A stretch of 64,000 nucleotides of DNA from Blastococcus aurantiacus (GCF_900102425.1 NZ_FNBT01000007.1:124001-188000); one strand, 5' to 3'. Positions 20,021 to 28,727 are shown, numbered from the stretch's first letter. A program made the numbers and translations. The notes: a model not told the origin generated them from the sequence alone.

Positions 20021-20887
20021 GTGCTGCGCATCGCCGTGCCCAACAAGGGCGTCCTGAGCGAGCCGGCTGCGGAGATGCTCGCCGAGAGCGGCTACCGCCA
20101 GCGGCGCAGCACCAAGGACCTCGTCGTCTTCGACCCTGACAACGACACCGAGTTCTTCTACCTACGGCCCCGGGACATCGCCGTCTACGTCGCCGCCGGC
20201 ACGCTGGACGTCGGCATCACCGGCCGGGACATGCTGCTGGAGACCGCGCCGCTCGACGGCGAGGGGCCGGCCGCGGTCGAGGTCATGCCACTGGGCTTCG
20301 GGCGGTCCTCGTTCCGCTTCGCCTCACCGGTCGGCTCGGGGATCGAGCGGGTCGACCAGCTGGCCGGCAGGCGCATCGCCACCGCCTACCCCGTGCTGCT
20401 GCAGCGCCACCTCGAGGAGTCCGGCATCAAGGCCGACGTCGTCAAGCTGGACGGCGCGGTGGAGACCGCGTGCCGGCTGGGCGTCGCCGACGCCGTCTGC
20501 GACGTGGTGGAGACCGGGACGACGCTGCGCGCGGCCGGGCTGCACATCATCGGCGAGCCGGTGCTGGCCAGCGAGGCGATCCTGGTCGGTCGCGAGGGTG
20601 CCGAGGAGATCCCCGCGGTGGCCCAGCTGCGGCGTCGGCTCCAGGGCGTCCTGGTCGCCCGGCAGTACGTGATGCTCGACTACGACTGCCCCGACGACAT
20701 CCTGGCGCGGGCCACGGCGATCACCCCCGGCATCGAGGGCCCCACGGTCAGCCCGCTGCAGCGTTCCGGCTGGTCGGCGGTGCGGGCCATGGTCCGGCGC
20801 AGCGAGACCAACCAGGTGATGGACGACCTCTACGAGCTCGGCGCCCGCGCCATCCTCGTCACCAGCATCCACGCCTCCCGCCTCTAG
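20021..20887 (+). CDS. hisG: ATP phosphoribosyltransferase (long form)
   Basis: First, feedback-controlled step of histidine synthesis, joining ATP and PRPP. The 288-residue length marks the long HisG form with a C-terminal regulatory domain that binds histidine. Motifs include LRIAVPNKGVLSEPAAEML, the substrate region DVGITGRDML and the PRPP loop ADAVCDVVETGTTLRAAGL. The C-terminal domain starts near residue 210 (MLDYDCP). The GTG at 20021 follows CTGAGGAG by eight bases. Confidence 0.95.
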   Translation: MLRIAVPNKGVLSEPAAEMLAESGYRQRRSTKDLVVFDPDNDTEFFYLRPRDIAVYVAAGTLDVGITGRDMLLETAPLDGEGPAAVEVMPLGFGRSSFRFASPVGSGIERVDQLAGRRIATAYPVLLQRHLEESGIKADVVKLDGAVETACRLGVADAVCDVVETGTTLRAAGLHIIGEPVLASEAILVGREGAEEIPAVAQLRRRLQGVLVARQYVMLDYDCPDDILARATAITPGIEGPTVSPLQRSGWSAVRAMVRRSETNQVMDDLYELGARAILVTSIHASRL

Positions 20888-20899
20888 GCCCCGCGGCGC

Positions 20900-21430
20900 T
20901 CAGGCGCCGGGGTCACCGAGCTCGTCAGCGGTGGCAAGGGTGGTGACCCGGCCCAGAGCCGTCCTGGCCGCCGGTCGGAGCTGGTCCACCAGCAGCGAGA
21001 CGCCGGCGAACGTGGCGCCGGTGGACTCCACGAGGTGCTGGACGGCGGCGGCCTGGCTGCCGCGCTCCGCCCAGTCGTCCACGAGCAGCACGGGGTCGCG
21101 CGGGTCCAGCACGGCCTGCATGCGCAGGCGGTGGCGCAGCCCCCGGTAGTCCTCCGCGGCCTCGACCGTCACCTTGGGTCCGGGGAACAGCCCGCCCTCC
21201 TTGCGCACCGCCACGAAGCCCACCGCGAGGGACACGGCAGCGGCGGCGCCGAGCAGGAAGCCGCGCGACTCGATGCCGACGACACGTGTGATGCCCTCGT
21301 CGCGCCACGAGTCCGCGAGTCCGGTCATGACGGCCGCCAGTGCGTCGGCGTCGGCGAAGACGCGCCAGACGTCGGCGTGACCGCCGCTCCAGCGGAAGTG
21401 GGCGAGCAGGGCGTCCCGGGCCGCGGTCAC
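20900..21430 (-). CDS. phosphoribosyltransferase, adenine PRTase-like
   Basis: A 176-residue type I phosphoribosyltransferase. The PRPP-binding loop appears as VLLVDDWAERGSQ near residue 115, with VVGIESRGFLLGAA as the nucleotide-side motif. The layout resembles adenine phosphoribosyltransferase, which salvages adenine to AMP, but the PRPP loop has W-A-E-R where VLATGGT is usual, so the base specificity is open. Transcription is convergent with hisG, which ends 12 bases away. A xanthine- or other purine-specific role is possible given purine-related genes downstream. Confidence 0.75.
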   Translation of the reverse strand: MTAARDALLAHFRWSGGHADVWRVFADADALAAVMTGLADSWRDEGITRVVGIESRGFLLGAAAAVSLAVGFVAVRKEGGLFPGPKVTVEAAEDYRGLRHRLRMQAVLDPRDPVLLVDDWAERGSQAAAVQHLVESTGATFAGVSLLVDQLRPAARTALGRVTTLATADELGDPGA

Positions 21431-21524
21431 CGGGGGAGTGTGCCCCCTCGTCGTTGCCCACGGACTCTACCGGCGCGACCGTCACAGCGGGAAACTCTCC
21501 GGCGCCCTCACTCGTCACACGGGC

Positions 21525-21986
21525 ATGCGCCGACTCCTGCCGCTCCTCGTGCTCGCAGCCGTCCTCGTGGTGGCCGGCTGTGGTTCCGGTGACGACCGCT
21601 CGTCCGCAGCCGAGGGCACGGCGGAGGGAACCGGCAGCGACCCCGCGGCGGGCGGCATCTCCCAGGCCGACAACGACCTGCAGATCGAGGTCGACCTGGG
21701 CGACGGCAGCGCACCGCAGACCTGGACGCTCACCTGCGTGGGCTTCGTCGAGGGCAGTCACCCCGACGCGCAGGCGGCCTGCGACCACCTCGCCGGCATG
21801 GAGCGCCCGTTCGCCCCGCTGCCCGAGGACGTCGTCTGCAGCCAGCAGTACGGCGGCCCGGAGACCGCGCGCGTGATCGGCCGCTGGGGCGGGGAGCCGG
21901 TGGAGCTGGACCTGTCCCGTGTCGACGGGTGCCGGATCGCGCAGTGGGACGCGCTGGTCCCCGTGGTGCCCGCGCCGGCGGGCTGA
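21525..21986 (+). CDS. subtilisin-inhibitor-like lipoprotein
   Basis: A 153-residue exported lipoprotein. The signal peptide ends in a clear lipobox (LVVAGC) with the lipid-bearing Cys at about residue 18, followed by a Ser/Gly/Ala linker. The C-terminal 95 residues look like the Streptomyces subtilisin inhibitor (SSI) fold. They carry WTLTCVG, SHPDAQAACDHL, VCSQQYGGPETARV and DGCRIAQWDAL, including the four cysteines expected to form two disulfides. It may inhibit extracellular proteases at the membrane surface. The reactive-site loop cannot be judged. The frame is open upstream, but the ATG at 21525 gives a proper signal peptide. Confidence 0.75.
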   Translation: MRRLLPLLVLAAVLVVAGCGSGDDRSSAAEGTAEGTGSDPAAGGISQADNDLQIEVDLGDGSAPQTWTLTCVGFVEGSHPDAQAACDHLAGMERPFAPLPEDVVCSQQYGGPETARVIGRWGGEPVELDLSRVDGCRIAQWDALVPVVPAPAG

Positions 21987-21993
21987 GTCCGGG

Positions 21994-22980
21994 TCAGCGC
22001 ACCCGCGTGGTGCGCTCGACCAGGTCGATGGCCGTGCACAGCCCGAGGGCGGTGGCACGGCTGCCCGTGGAGCCCGACGTCAGCAGCGCGTCCACGGCAG
22101 GTGCCAGCGGCCGCTCCCCGACGAGCGCGTGCAGGACCGCGGCGTACTCGCTGCTGACGCGGCCGGCCGCGGCGTGCCGCAGCACCGCGCGGGACAGCTC
22201 CGTGGTGCGGCACGCGGCCAGCGCGTTGACCCCTGCGGCGAAGCGCGGGGCGGCGGGGTGGCCGAGGAGCACGAGGCCGGCCACGGTGCCCGCCATGACG
22301 TCGTCGCCGGCGGGCGTCAGGCCCGGGCCCATGCCGATGAGCCTGGTCGCGGTGCGGAGGGCGGCGTCGAGGTCGGCCCGCCGGACGGCGCCGCGCAGCG
22401 CGGCCAGCGGTCCGCCGGGGCCGGTCGGCAGCCCGGGCAGCCCGAAGGCGCTGTGCGGGACGCCGTCGCCGTAGAGGGTGGTGCGCAGCTGGCGGACGCC
22501 CTCGGGGAGCAGGGCGGGGCGGGCGCTGGGCAGCCGGGGGCGCGGGTCCCACCACGCCGCGGCGCTCACGACCAGATCACCGACGACGACGCGGCCGCCG
22601 CCCACCTCGGCCGTCGCGGTCGGCGGCACGAGCGGGCGGCCGGTGCTGGGCCGGCGCAGCACGCAGCCGAGCGGCAGCCGGACCGCGTCGCTGGTGAGCA
22701 CACCCACGACGTCACCGTCCCGCTCGCCGGACACGTGCAGGTACACGCCGGTCGGCGTGCTCGCGATGACCCGGGCGCGGCGGACCGGCCCGCGCAGCAG
22801 CGCGGCGACACCGGTGCTGGCCGCGGCCGGCACGGCGGTGACCTGCCCCAGGGCGGGTCCCGCGGCCGCGGTCCTGCGGGGGATCGGGATGGTGGACACC
22901 CCGGTGCGCGGTATTCGGCCGCGCGTCGCGGTCGCCCCCGGACGGTCGTCCCTGTCCGTCGTCTCGTCGATCGTTCGCAT
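21994..22980 (-). CDS. DUF2877 / AllH-like protein
   Basis: A 328-residue protein with the DUF2877 signature GMGPGLTPAGDDVMAG near residue 235. Family members include AllH, a subunit of oxamate carbamoyltransferase in anaerobic allantoin breakdown. No AllF (FdrA-like) or AllG partner is visible here, so the partner genes are elsewhere or the protein does something else. It is transcribed divergently from a PucR-family regulator, which supports a purine or ureide nitrogen role. The ATG at 22980 follows a GAGAGG ribosome-binding site; the frame runs further upstream but those residues look random. Confidence 0.7.
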   Translation of the reverse strand: MRTIDETTDRDDRPGATATRGRIPRTGVSTIPIPRRTAAAGPALGQVTAVPAAASTGVAALLRGPVRRARVIASTPTGVYLHVSGERDGDVVGVLTSDAVRLPLGCVLRRPSTGRPLVPPTATAEVGGGRVVVGDLVVSAAAWWDPRPRLPSARPALLPEGVRQLRTTLYGDGVPHSAFGLPGLPTGPGGPLAALRGAVRRADLDAALRTATRLIGMGPGLTPAGDDVMAGTVAGLVLLGHPAAPRFAAGVNALAACRTTELSRAVLRHAAAGRVSSEYAAVLHALVGERPLAPAVDALLTSGSTGSRATALGLCTAIDLVERTTRVR

Positions 22981-23140
22981 GGCGGCCTCTCGCCAGTGGG
23001 GCCACGGCCCCCGCCCAGGTCCCGCCCGGGAGCCGGACGCAGAGGGGCAGGTGCCGCCTGGTGCGGGGTGACGGCCTAGCATCGCTGCGAGCGGGGATGA
23101 GCGGGCTTCGAACCTATGCGGCGCGTCGCACGCCCTCTTA

Positions 23141-23155
23141 TGGCGGAAGTCGCCA
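23141..23155. promoter_or_regulatory. inverted repeat between DUF2877 and pucR genes
   Basis: TGGCG-GAAGT-CGCCA is a perfect 5-5-5 inverted repeat in the 256-base divergent gap, 80 bases before the pucR start and 160 bases before the DUF2877 start. It is a candidate operator for the PucR protein, but I know no consensus that would confirm this. The rest of the gap shows only a weak hairpin near 23171-23204. Confidence 0.4.
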
Positions 23156-23236
23156 AGAATAGGTGTCGGCGTCCAGGGAGTCCTGACAGGCTTCCGGTAC
23201 GCCAGGGCCTCATCGGCAACTGAAGGGGGACGCGAC

Positions 23237-25186
23237 GTGACGCAGAGTGATACGTCGACGACGTTGTCCACTCAGCGTGACGGAACCGTGCCGTTTCGGC
23301 GCACCTGGGCCGTCGAAGAGCCGCCGCGCACCGACTCCGCCCGGACCGAGCGCGGGAGCTGGCAGGAGCGCATGGGACTGACCGTCGAGGACGCGCTGGA
23401 GCTTCCGGGGCTGGCCGGCACCACCGTCGCCGCAGGGGCGAGCGGTCTGGCGCGGTCGGTCCGGCACATGGTCATCGACAAGCCGACCGACCCGCTCGCC
23501 GGTGCCGGGATCGACGTGCTCGTGGTGCTGGGCGCCCGGCTGCCGCCCGCCGACCCGGCCAACTGCCGGGCGCTGGTCGAGCGGCTGGACTCGATGGGGA
23601 CCGCGGCGCTGGCCTTCCGTCGCACCGAGGGTCCGCCGCCGATCCCGGCCGAGGTGCTCGCCGAGGCCGACCGCCGTGGGCTGCCGGTCCTGGCGCTGCC
23701 CGCCGGTGTGCGCCTGGACGAGGTCGTCTCCGAGGTCCTGGGCGCGGTCGTCACCAAGCAGGGCCAGGCGCTCGCGCTCAACTCGCGCATGGACGACCAG
23801 TTCATGGAGGTCGCACTCACCGGGGGTGGGCTGGCCGAGGTCACCCAGCGGCTGGCCGTGATGCTCGACGGGGCGGCGGTCCTCGGGTTGGGACCCGACC
23901 GCGAGGTCGTCACCAGCGCCGGCCCCCGGGACGACGTCGCCGAGATCAGCGACTGGCTGTGGCTCCTGGACGCCGCCGCCGACGACGCCCTGGCCGAGCT
24001 GACGCCGTCGCGGCGGCTGGCCGGCGTGCGGGCCGACCGCACGGTGGTCACCCCGGCCGACGTGCTCGCCGACGCCGACCTCTCACCGGCCGACGGCATC
24101 CTGCTCGTGCCCGGCCACCACCAGCTGCCCGGCGGGGTGGGGGAGTACGCGGTCGCACCGATCATGGCCGGCGACCAGCGGCACGGTTGGCTGGTCGCCG
24201 TGCACCGGACCGGCGCGATGCTGGTCGGCGCGGGCGGCGTGCTGGAGCGCGCGGCGGTCATCGCGGCGCTCTCGGTCATCCGCCTCCAGGCGGTGCACTC
24301 CGTGGAGCTGCGCTTCCAGGGCGACCTGGTGCGCCGGCTGGTGGGCGGCTCGGTGGGCCACACCGAGCGCACCCTGGCCTACACCCGGTCCTTCGGCTGG
24401 CGGCTCGACGGGCCGGTCGCCGTCCTGGTCACCGCGACCGAGACCATCGCCGATGCCAGCGGTGACCCCACCCGCGCGCTCGACGTCCTCGACCGGCTGG
24501 CCGACGGCTGGCGGTCGGCGCTGGAGGCCGAGGTGGCCGGCGCGGCCGTCGCGGGGCTGGCCACCGAGATCGTCACGCTCCTGCCGCTGGACGGCCGCAC
24601 CCCCGACGAGGTGTCCTCCCTCGTGACCGCCGTCGCCTCCCGGGTCAACGGCCGCCTGCGCCGGCTGGGCCGCGTGCTGGGGACCGGCATCGGCCGGCCC
24701 GCCGGGTCGCTGTCCGAGCTCGCCGAGGCGCACCGCCAGGCGCAGCGCGCACTCGGCGTCGGGCAGGAGATCCAGGGCGGGGCCTCGGTCACCCACTTCG
24801 ACCAGCTCGGGGTGTTCCGGCTGCTCTCGCTGATCCCGGACAGCACCGAGCTGCGGTCCTACGTCGACGAGGTGCTCGGCCCGCTGGCCGACGCCACGGA
24901 CGCCGACTCCGCCGACCTGCGCGAAACGCTGCTGGTGCTGCTCGAGACCAACCTCAACGTCGCGGAGTCCGCTCGCCGGCTGCACTTCCACTACAACACG
25001 ATGCGCTACCGGATCGGCAAGCTCGAGCGCATGCTCGGGCCCTTCACCAGTGACCCGACGCTGCGGCTGAACCTGCTGCTGGCCCTGCACGCCGCCCGGA
25101 TGAGCGGCCTGGACCAGCCGCACCGCCCGCCGCTCGAAGCCGGGATGACGCCGCCGCCCGACGAGGGGCTGGACTCACTGCTCTAG
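23237..25186 (+). CDS. PucR-family transcriptional regulator
   Basis: Regulator of purine catabolism type. The 649-residue protein has a Ser/Thr-rich lead of about 45 residues, then a PucR_N sensor domain (about 48-165: LTVEDALELPGLAGTTVAAG). A middle GAF/GGDEF-like region follows, and a C-terminal HTH_30 domain lies near residues 550-610 (LRETLLVLLETNLNVAESARRL, then HYNTMRYRIGKLE). The GTG at 23237 follows AAGGGGGA. The stop overlaps the convergent deaminase gene by four bases. The effector is unknown; allantoin or purines would fit the neighbours. Confidence 0.85.
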   Translation: MTQSDTSTTLSTQRDGTVPFRRTWAVEEPPRTDSARTERGSWQERMGLTVEDALELPGLAGTTVAAGASGLARSVRHMVIDKPTDPLAGAGIDVLVVLGARLPPADPANCRALVERLDSMGTAALAFRRTEGPPPIPAEVLAEADRRGLPVLALPAGVRLDEVVSEVLGAVVTKQGQALALNSRMDDQFMEVALTGGGLAEVTQRLAVMLDGAAVLGLGPDREVVTSAGPRDDVAEISDWLWLLDAAADDALAELTPSRRLAGVRADRTVVTPADVLADADLSPADGILLVPGHHQLPGGVGEYAVAPIMAGDQRHGWLVAVHRTGAMLVGAGGVLERAAVIAALSVIRLQAVHSVELRFQGDLVRRLVGGSVGHTERTLAYTRSFGWRLDGPVAVLVTATETIADASGDPTRALDVLDRLADGWRSALEAEVAGAAVAGLATEIVTLLPLDGRTPDEVSSLVTAVASRVNGRLRRLGRVLGTGIGRPAGSLSELAEAHRQAQRALGVGQEIQGGASVTHFDQLGVFRLLSLIPDSTELRSYVDEVLGPLADATDADSADLRETLLVLLETNLNVAESARRLHFHYNTMRYRIGKLERMLGPFTSDPTLRLNLLLALHAARMSGLDQPHRPPLEAGMTPPPDEGLDSLL

Positions 25187-26166
25187 GCGGGACCGGCCAG
25201 CCAGGCGTCGATGCCCGCGTGCAGCCGACGCCGCACCGGCTCGGGGGCGAAGGACGCGTCCACCGAGGTCCGGGCCAGCTCGGCCAGTGCCTCGTCGTCC
25301 CAGCCGTGCACCTCGCGCACCGCCGCGTACTCGGCCGGCAGCGACCAGCCCGTCTCCGCCGGCACGTCGGTGGACAGGGTGACCACCAGGCCCGCATCGC
25401 GGAGTGCCGGCAGCGGGTGCTCGGCCAGGCCCGGCACGAGCCCGAGGGCGACGTTGGAGGAGGGGCACACCTCCAGCGGGATGCCGCGGTCGCGCAGCTC
25501 GGTCACGAGGCCGGGGTCCTCCAGCGCCCGGATGCCGTGGCCGATGCGCTCGGCGCGGCCGACACCGATCGCCTCCCGGATGCTGGCCGGACCGGCCGTC
25601 TCCCCGGCGTGGTGGACGAGGTGCAGCCCGGCGTCCGCGGCGTCGGCCACGACCTCGGCGAACGGTGCCAGCGGGTGGTCCTCGGCACCGGCGAAGCCGA
25701 CACCCACCACGCCCTGCGCGCGGTACCGCGCGGCCAGCTCGACGGTCCGGCGGAAGCGCTCGACCGACCGGCGGCGCGGATGGTCGAGGAGCACCTGCAC
25801 CTCGAGACCTGTCTCGGCGCGGCCGATGGCCAGCCCCTCGAGCACGGCCGCCAGCGGCATCTCCGGGTCACCGAGCCGCTCGCCGTGGCCGGCCGCGGTG
25901 ACCGTCACCTCCGCGTAGCGCACGCCGTCGGCGTGCTGGTCGGCGCAGAACTCCCGGGCCACGCGGACGAAGTCCTCCGGCCGGCGCAGGCAGTCGCGCA
26001 CCGCCCCGTTCACCTCGGCGAAGGCGCCGAAGCCGGCATGGCGCGGTGTCCGCGGCGGGAGCGCGACCCCGTGGTCGTCCGCGAGGTCGCGCGCGGTGGA
26101 CGGGCGGACGGTGCTCTCCAGGTGCACGTGCAGGTGCGCCGTGGGCAGGGCGGAGAGGTCGCGCAC
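25183..26166 (-). CDS. adenosine deaminase family protein, altered active site
   Basis: A 327-residue TIM-barrel amidohydrolase of the ADA family. The metal site is present: HVHLE near residue 14, HAGE near residue 190, the His in RIGHG, and the Asp of LSTD near residue 270. The next residue, normally a second Asp that contacts the purine ring (DDP), is Val here (TDVP), so the substrate may not be adenosine. Adenine or a modified purine nucleoside is possible. The GTG at 26166 is supported by TACGCT exactly six bases upstream. It converges on the PucR gene. Confidence 0.8.
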   Translation of the reverse strand: MRDLSALPTAHLHVHLESTVRPSTARDLADDHGVALPPRTPRHAGFGAFAEVNGAVRDCLRRPEDFVRVAREFCADQHADGVRYAEVTVTAAGHGERLGDPEMPLAAVLEGLAIGRAETGLEVQVLLDHPRRRSVERFRRTVELAARYRAQGVVGVGFAGAEDHPLAPFAEVVADAADAGLHLVHHAGETAGPASIREAIGVGRAERIGHGIRALEDPGLVTELRDRGIPLEVCPSSNVALGLVPGLAEHPLPALRDAGLVVTLSTDVPAETGWSLPAEYAAVREVHGWDDEALAELARTSVDASFAPEPVRRRLHAGIDAWLAGPA

Positions 26167-26172
26167 CGGCGC

Positions 26173-26178
26173 AGCGTA
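26173..26178 (-). promoter_or_regulatory. -10 box for leaderless deaminase gene
   Basis: TACGCT lies exactly six bases before the GTG at 26166. This both predicts a leaderless transcript and decides between that start and longer in-frame starts. Confidence 0.5.
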
Positions 26179-26261
26179 CGAGGGCCGGTGTGCGTGCCGT
26201 GCCGGTCCGGGGCAGGGTTCGGGGAAGTGCCGCACCCTGCGGCCCGGAGGAGGAGACCCAC

Positions 26262-27020
26262 ATGAGCGACCCCGCCCGTCCGCTGCAGGGAAAGGTCGCC
26301 CTGGTCACCGGGGCCTCGTCGGGCATCGGGGCGGCGACGGCGGAGGCGCTCGCCGCGGCTGGTGCGGCGGTCGCCATCGGCGCCCGCCGGCGCGACCGGC
26401 TCGACGAGCTGGCCGGTCGTTTCCGCGGGGACGGCGCCACCGTGCTGCAGCTGGACCTCGACGTCACCGACGAGCAGGCCTGCGCCGACGCGGTCGCCCG
26501 CACCCGCTCCGAGCTCGGCGGACTCGACGTCCTGGTGAACAACGCCGGCGTCATGCTGCTGGGGACGATCGTCGGCGCCGACCCCGAGGACTGGCGCCGG
26601 ATGATGTCGACCAACGTCCTGGGGCTCATGTACATGACCCACGCCGCGATCGACGGCATGGTCGAGCAGGGGGCCGGCGACATCGTGAACGTCTCCAGCG
26701 TCGCCGGCCGGCTGGCCCGCAAGGGTGCCGGTGTCTACAACGCCAGCAAGTGGGCGGTGAACGCGTTCAGCGAGTCGCTGCGCCAGGAGGTCACCGGCCG
26801 CGGTGTGCGGATCGGGCTGGTCGAGCCCGGGGCGGTGGCCACCGAGCTGACCGACCACATCACCCAGCCCGAGGCCAAGGCCGCCTCGAAGAAGATGGCG
26901 ACCATGATCACGCCGCTGCAGTCCGAGGACATCGCCCGGGCCGTGGTCTACATGGTCAGCCAGCCCCGGCACGTCGCCGTCAACGAGATGCTCGTCCGCC
27001 CTACGGATCAGGAACGGTGA
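26262..27020 (+). CDS. SDR-family NAD(P)-dependent oxidoreductase
   Basis: A 252-residue classical short-chain dehydrogenase. The cofactor site is VTGASSGIG near residue 16, followed by NNAGVM, the catalytic Ser in NVSSVAG and the YNASKW catalytic Tyr/Lys pair. ARRRDRL after the second strand has Arg residues that favour NADP. The C-terminal half resembles the YdfG/clavulanate-dehydrogenase-like group. The ATG at 26262 follows a strong GGAGGAGGAGA site. The substrate is unknown. It ends at 27020, converging on the HTH-MurA gene across a shared hairpin. Confidence 0.9.
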   Translation: MSDPARPLQGKVALVTGASSGIGAATAEALAAAGAAVAIGARRRDRLDELAGRFRGDGATVLQLDLDVTDEQACADAVARTRSELGGLDVLVNNAGVMLLGTIVGADPEDWRRMMSTNVLGLMYMTHAAIDGMVEQGAGDIVNVSSVAGRLARKGAGVYNASKWAVNAFSESLRQEVTGRGVRIGLVEPGAVATELTDHITQPEAKAASKKMATMITPLQSEDIARAVVYMVSQPRHVAVNEMLVRPTDQER

Positions 27021-27040
27021 CGAGGGCGTAACCGGCCGTC

Positions 27041-27098
27041 GGCCCCGTCCGGAGGCTCGCCGCGAGCGTGCGAGTGGTGAGAGGGACGGGGTCCTTCT
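27041..27098 (-). terminator. AGAAGGACC-type 3' hairpin after HTH-MurA gene (copy C)
   Basis: Read on the minus strand, AGAAGGACC starts directly after the stop codon at 27099. GGACCCCGTCC and GGACGGGGCC pair with one G-U, enclosing a CACTCGCACGCTCG loop region. It lies between convergent genes and can end transcription of both. Confidence 0.65.
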
Positions 27099-28643
27099 TC
27101 AGTCGTGGAAGACCTCGATGGCGGCGCCGATCTCCACCAGGCGCTCGTAGAGGTGCTCGTAGCCGCGGGCGATGATGTCGACGTTGCGCAGCACCGAGGT
27201 GCCCTTCGCCGCCAGCATCGCCAGCAGGATGCACACCGCGGGGCGCAGGGCCGGCGGGCAGACCACCTCGGCGCTCGACCAGTGCGTCGGGCCGTCGACG
27301 AGCACGCGGTGCGGGTCCAGCAGCCGGACGTCGGCGCCCAGGCGGGTCAGGTCGGAGAGGTGGATCGCCCGGTTGTCGTAGACCCAGTCGTGGATCATCG
27401 TCGCCCCCTCCGCCTGCGCGGCGATGACCGCGAAGAACGGCAGGTTGTCGATGTTGAGGCCCGGGAACGGCATCGGGTGGATCTTGTCGATCGGCGCCCG
27501 CAGCTGCGAGGGGTGGATGGTGATGTCGGCCAGCCGGGTGTGCCCGTTGTCGGCCAGGTACTCCGGGGACAGCTCGTAGCGAAGCCCCATCTCGGCCAGC
27601 ACCGCGAGCTCGATCTCCAGGAACTCCACCGGCGCCCGGCGCACGGTGAGCTCGGAGCCGGTGACGATGCCGGCGGTCAGCAGGCTCATCGCCTCGACCG
27701 GGTCCTCGCTGATCGTGTAGTCCACGTCGGCGTCCAGTACCGGCTGCCCGTGGACGGTGAGGGTCGTCGTTCCCAGGCCCTCGATCTGCACGCCGAGCAG
27801 CTGCAGGTACAGGACCAGGTCCTGGACCATGTAGTTGGAGCTGGCGTTGCGGATGGTCGTGGTGCCCTCGGCGCGGGCAGCGGCGAGCAGCGCGTTCTCG
27901 GTGACGGTGTCGCCGCGCTCGGTCAGCACGATCGTCCGGCTCGTGGCACCGGTCGGTGTGACGGTGCCGTGGTACTCGCCGGCCCGCGCCTCGATCTCCA
28001 GCCCGAAGGGGCGCAGCGCGATCATGTGCGGCTGCACGGTGCGGGTGCCCAGGTCGCAGCCACCGGCGTAGGGCAGCTCGAACTCCGGCGCCCGGTGCAG
28101 CAGCGGGCCCAGGAACATGATGATGCTGCGGGTGCGCCGGGCGGCGTCGGCGTCGATGCCGGCCAGGTCGAGCTGCTCGGGGACGACGAGCGTGAGGTCG
28201 TGACCGGCCTCGTCCCAGGTGGCGGAGACGCCGATGGAACGGAGGACGTCGAGGATCCGCTCCACCTCGACGATGCGGGCCACGTTGCGCAGCGTCGTCC
28301 GGCCGCGGTTGAGCAGTGCCGCGCACAGCAGTGCGACGGCGGCGTTCTTGGACGACTTCACCGCCACGCTGCCGCTGAGCAGCCGCCCGCCGGTGACCCG
28401 CAGGTGCGTGGGGCCGGCCGGGCCGACGCGGATCAGCTCGCTCTCCAGGGCCGCGGACAGCCGGCCCAGCAGCTCGAGCGTGAGGTTCTGGTTCCCCTGC
28501 TCGATACGGGCGACCGCGCTCTGGCTGGTGCCCAGCCGCTCGGCGAGCTGCTGCTGGGTGAGTCCCCGGTGCCGCCGGGCGTCGCGGACCAGCGCGCCGA
28601 TCCGGTGCATCGCGGTGTCGGGGGAGAGTTCGGTGACCGTCAC
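27099..28643 (-). CDS. XRE helix-turn-helix fused to MurA-type enolpyruvyl transferase
   Basis: A 514-residue fusion. Residues about 10-70 form an XRE-type DNA-binding domain (RDARRHRGLTQQQLAERLG, then SQSAVARIEQGNQN). From about residue 80 a UDP-GlcNAc 1-carboxyvinyltransferase-like domain follows, with the two-lobe EPSP/MurA fold. Conserved MurA positions are visible: Lys and Asn in SSKNAAV, the loop GGCDLGTRTVQPH containing the catalytic Cys, and Asp in FPGLNIDNLPF. It may make cell-wall precursor as a second MurA, or act on a related sugar nucleotide, while controlling its own gene. The GTG at 28643 is preceded by a -10 box and palindromes. Confidence 0.85.
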   Translation of the reverse strand: MTVTELSPDTAMHRIGALVRDARRHRGLTQQQLAERLGTSQSAVARIEQGNQNLTLELLGRLSAALESELIRVGPAGPTHLRVTGGRLLSGSVAVKSSKNAAVALLCAALLNRGRTTLRNVARIVEVERILDVLRSIGVSATWDEAGHDLTLVVPEQLDLAGIDADAARRTRSIIMFLGPLLHRAPEFELPYAGGCDLGTRTVQPHMIALRPFGLEIEARAGEYHGTVTPTGATSRTIVLTERGDTVTENALLAAARAEGTTTIRNASSNYMVQDLVLYLQLLGVQIEGLGTTTLTVHGQPVLDADVDYTISEDPVEAMSLLTAGIVTGSELTVRRAPVEFLEIELAVLAEMGLRYELSPEYLADNGHTRLADITIHPSQLRAPIDKIHPMPFPGLNIDNLPFFAVIAAQAEGATMIHDWVYDNRAIHLSDLTRLGADVRLLDPHRVLVDGPTHWSSAEVVCPPALRPAVCILLAMLAAKGTSVLRNVDIIARGYEHLYERLVEIGAAIEVFHD

Positions 28644-28649
28644 CGGGTC

Positions 28650-28673
28650 ACGTTATCTCGTGTATGAGATACA
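28650..28673 (-). promoter_or_regulatory. promoter and overlapping palindromic operator of HTH-MurA gene
   Basis: On the minus strand TAACGT (28650-28655) is six bases before the GTG. Two interlocking palindromes overlap it: TATCTC-GTGTAT-GAGATA (28654-28671) and TGTAT-GAG-ATACA (28661-28673). This is the form expected for an XRE repressor site and predicts autoregulation by the encoded N-terminal domain. Confidence 0.6.
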
Positions 28674-28727
28674 CCCGGCTGCGCCGTGCCGGTGCCACCC
28701 GAAAGGTTTCCGGTCCAGGATGGGCGC

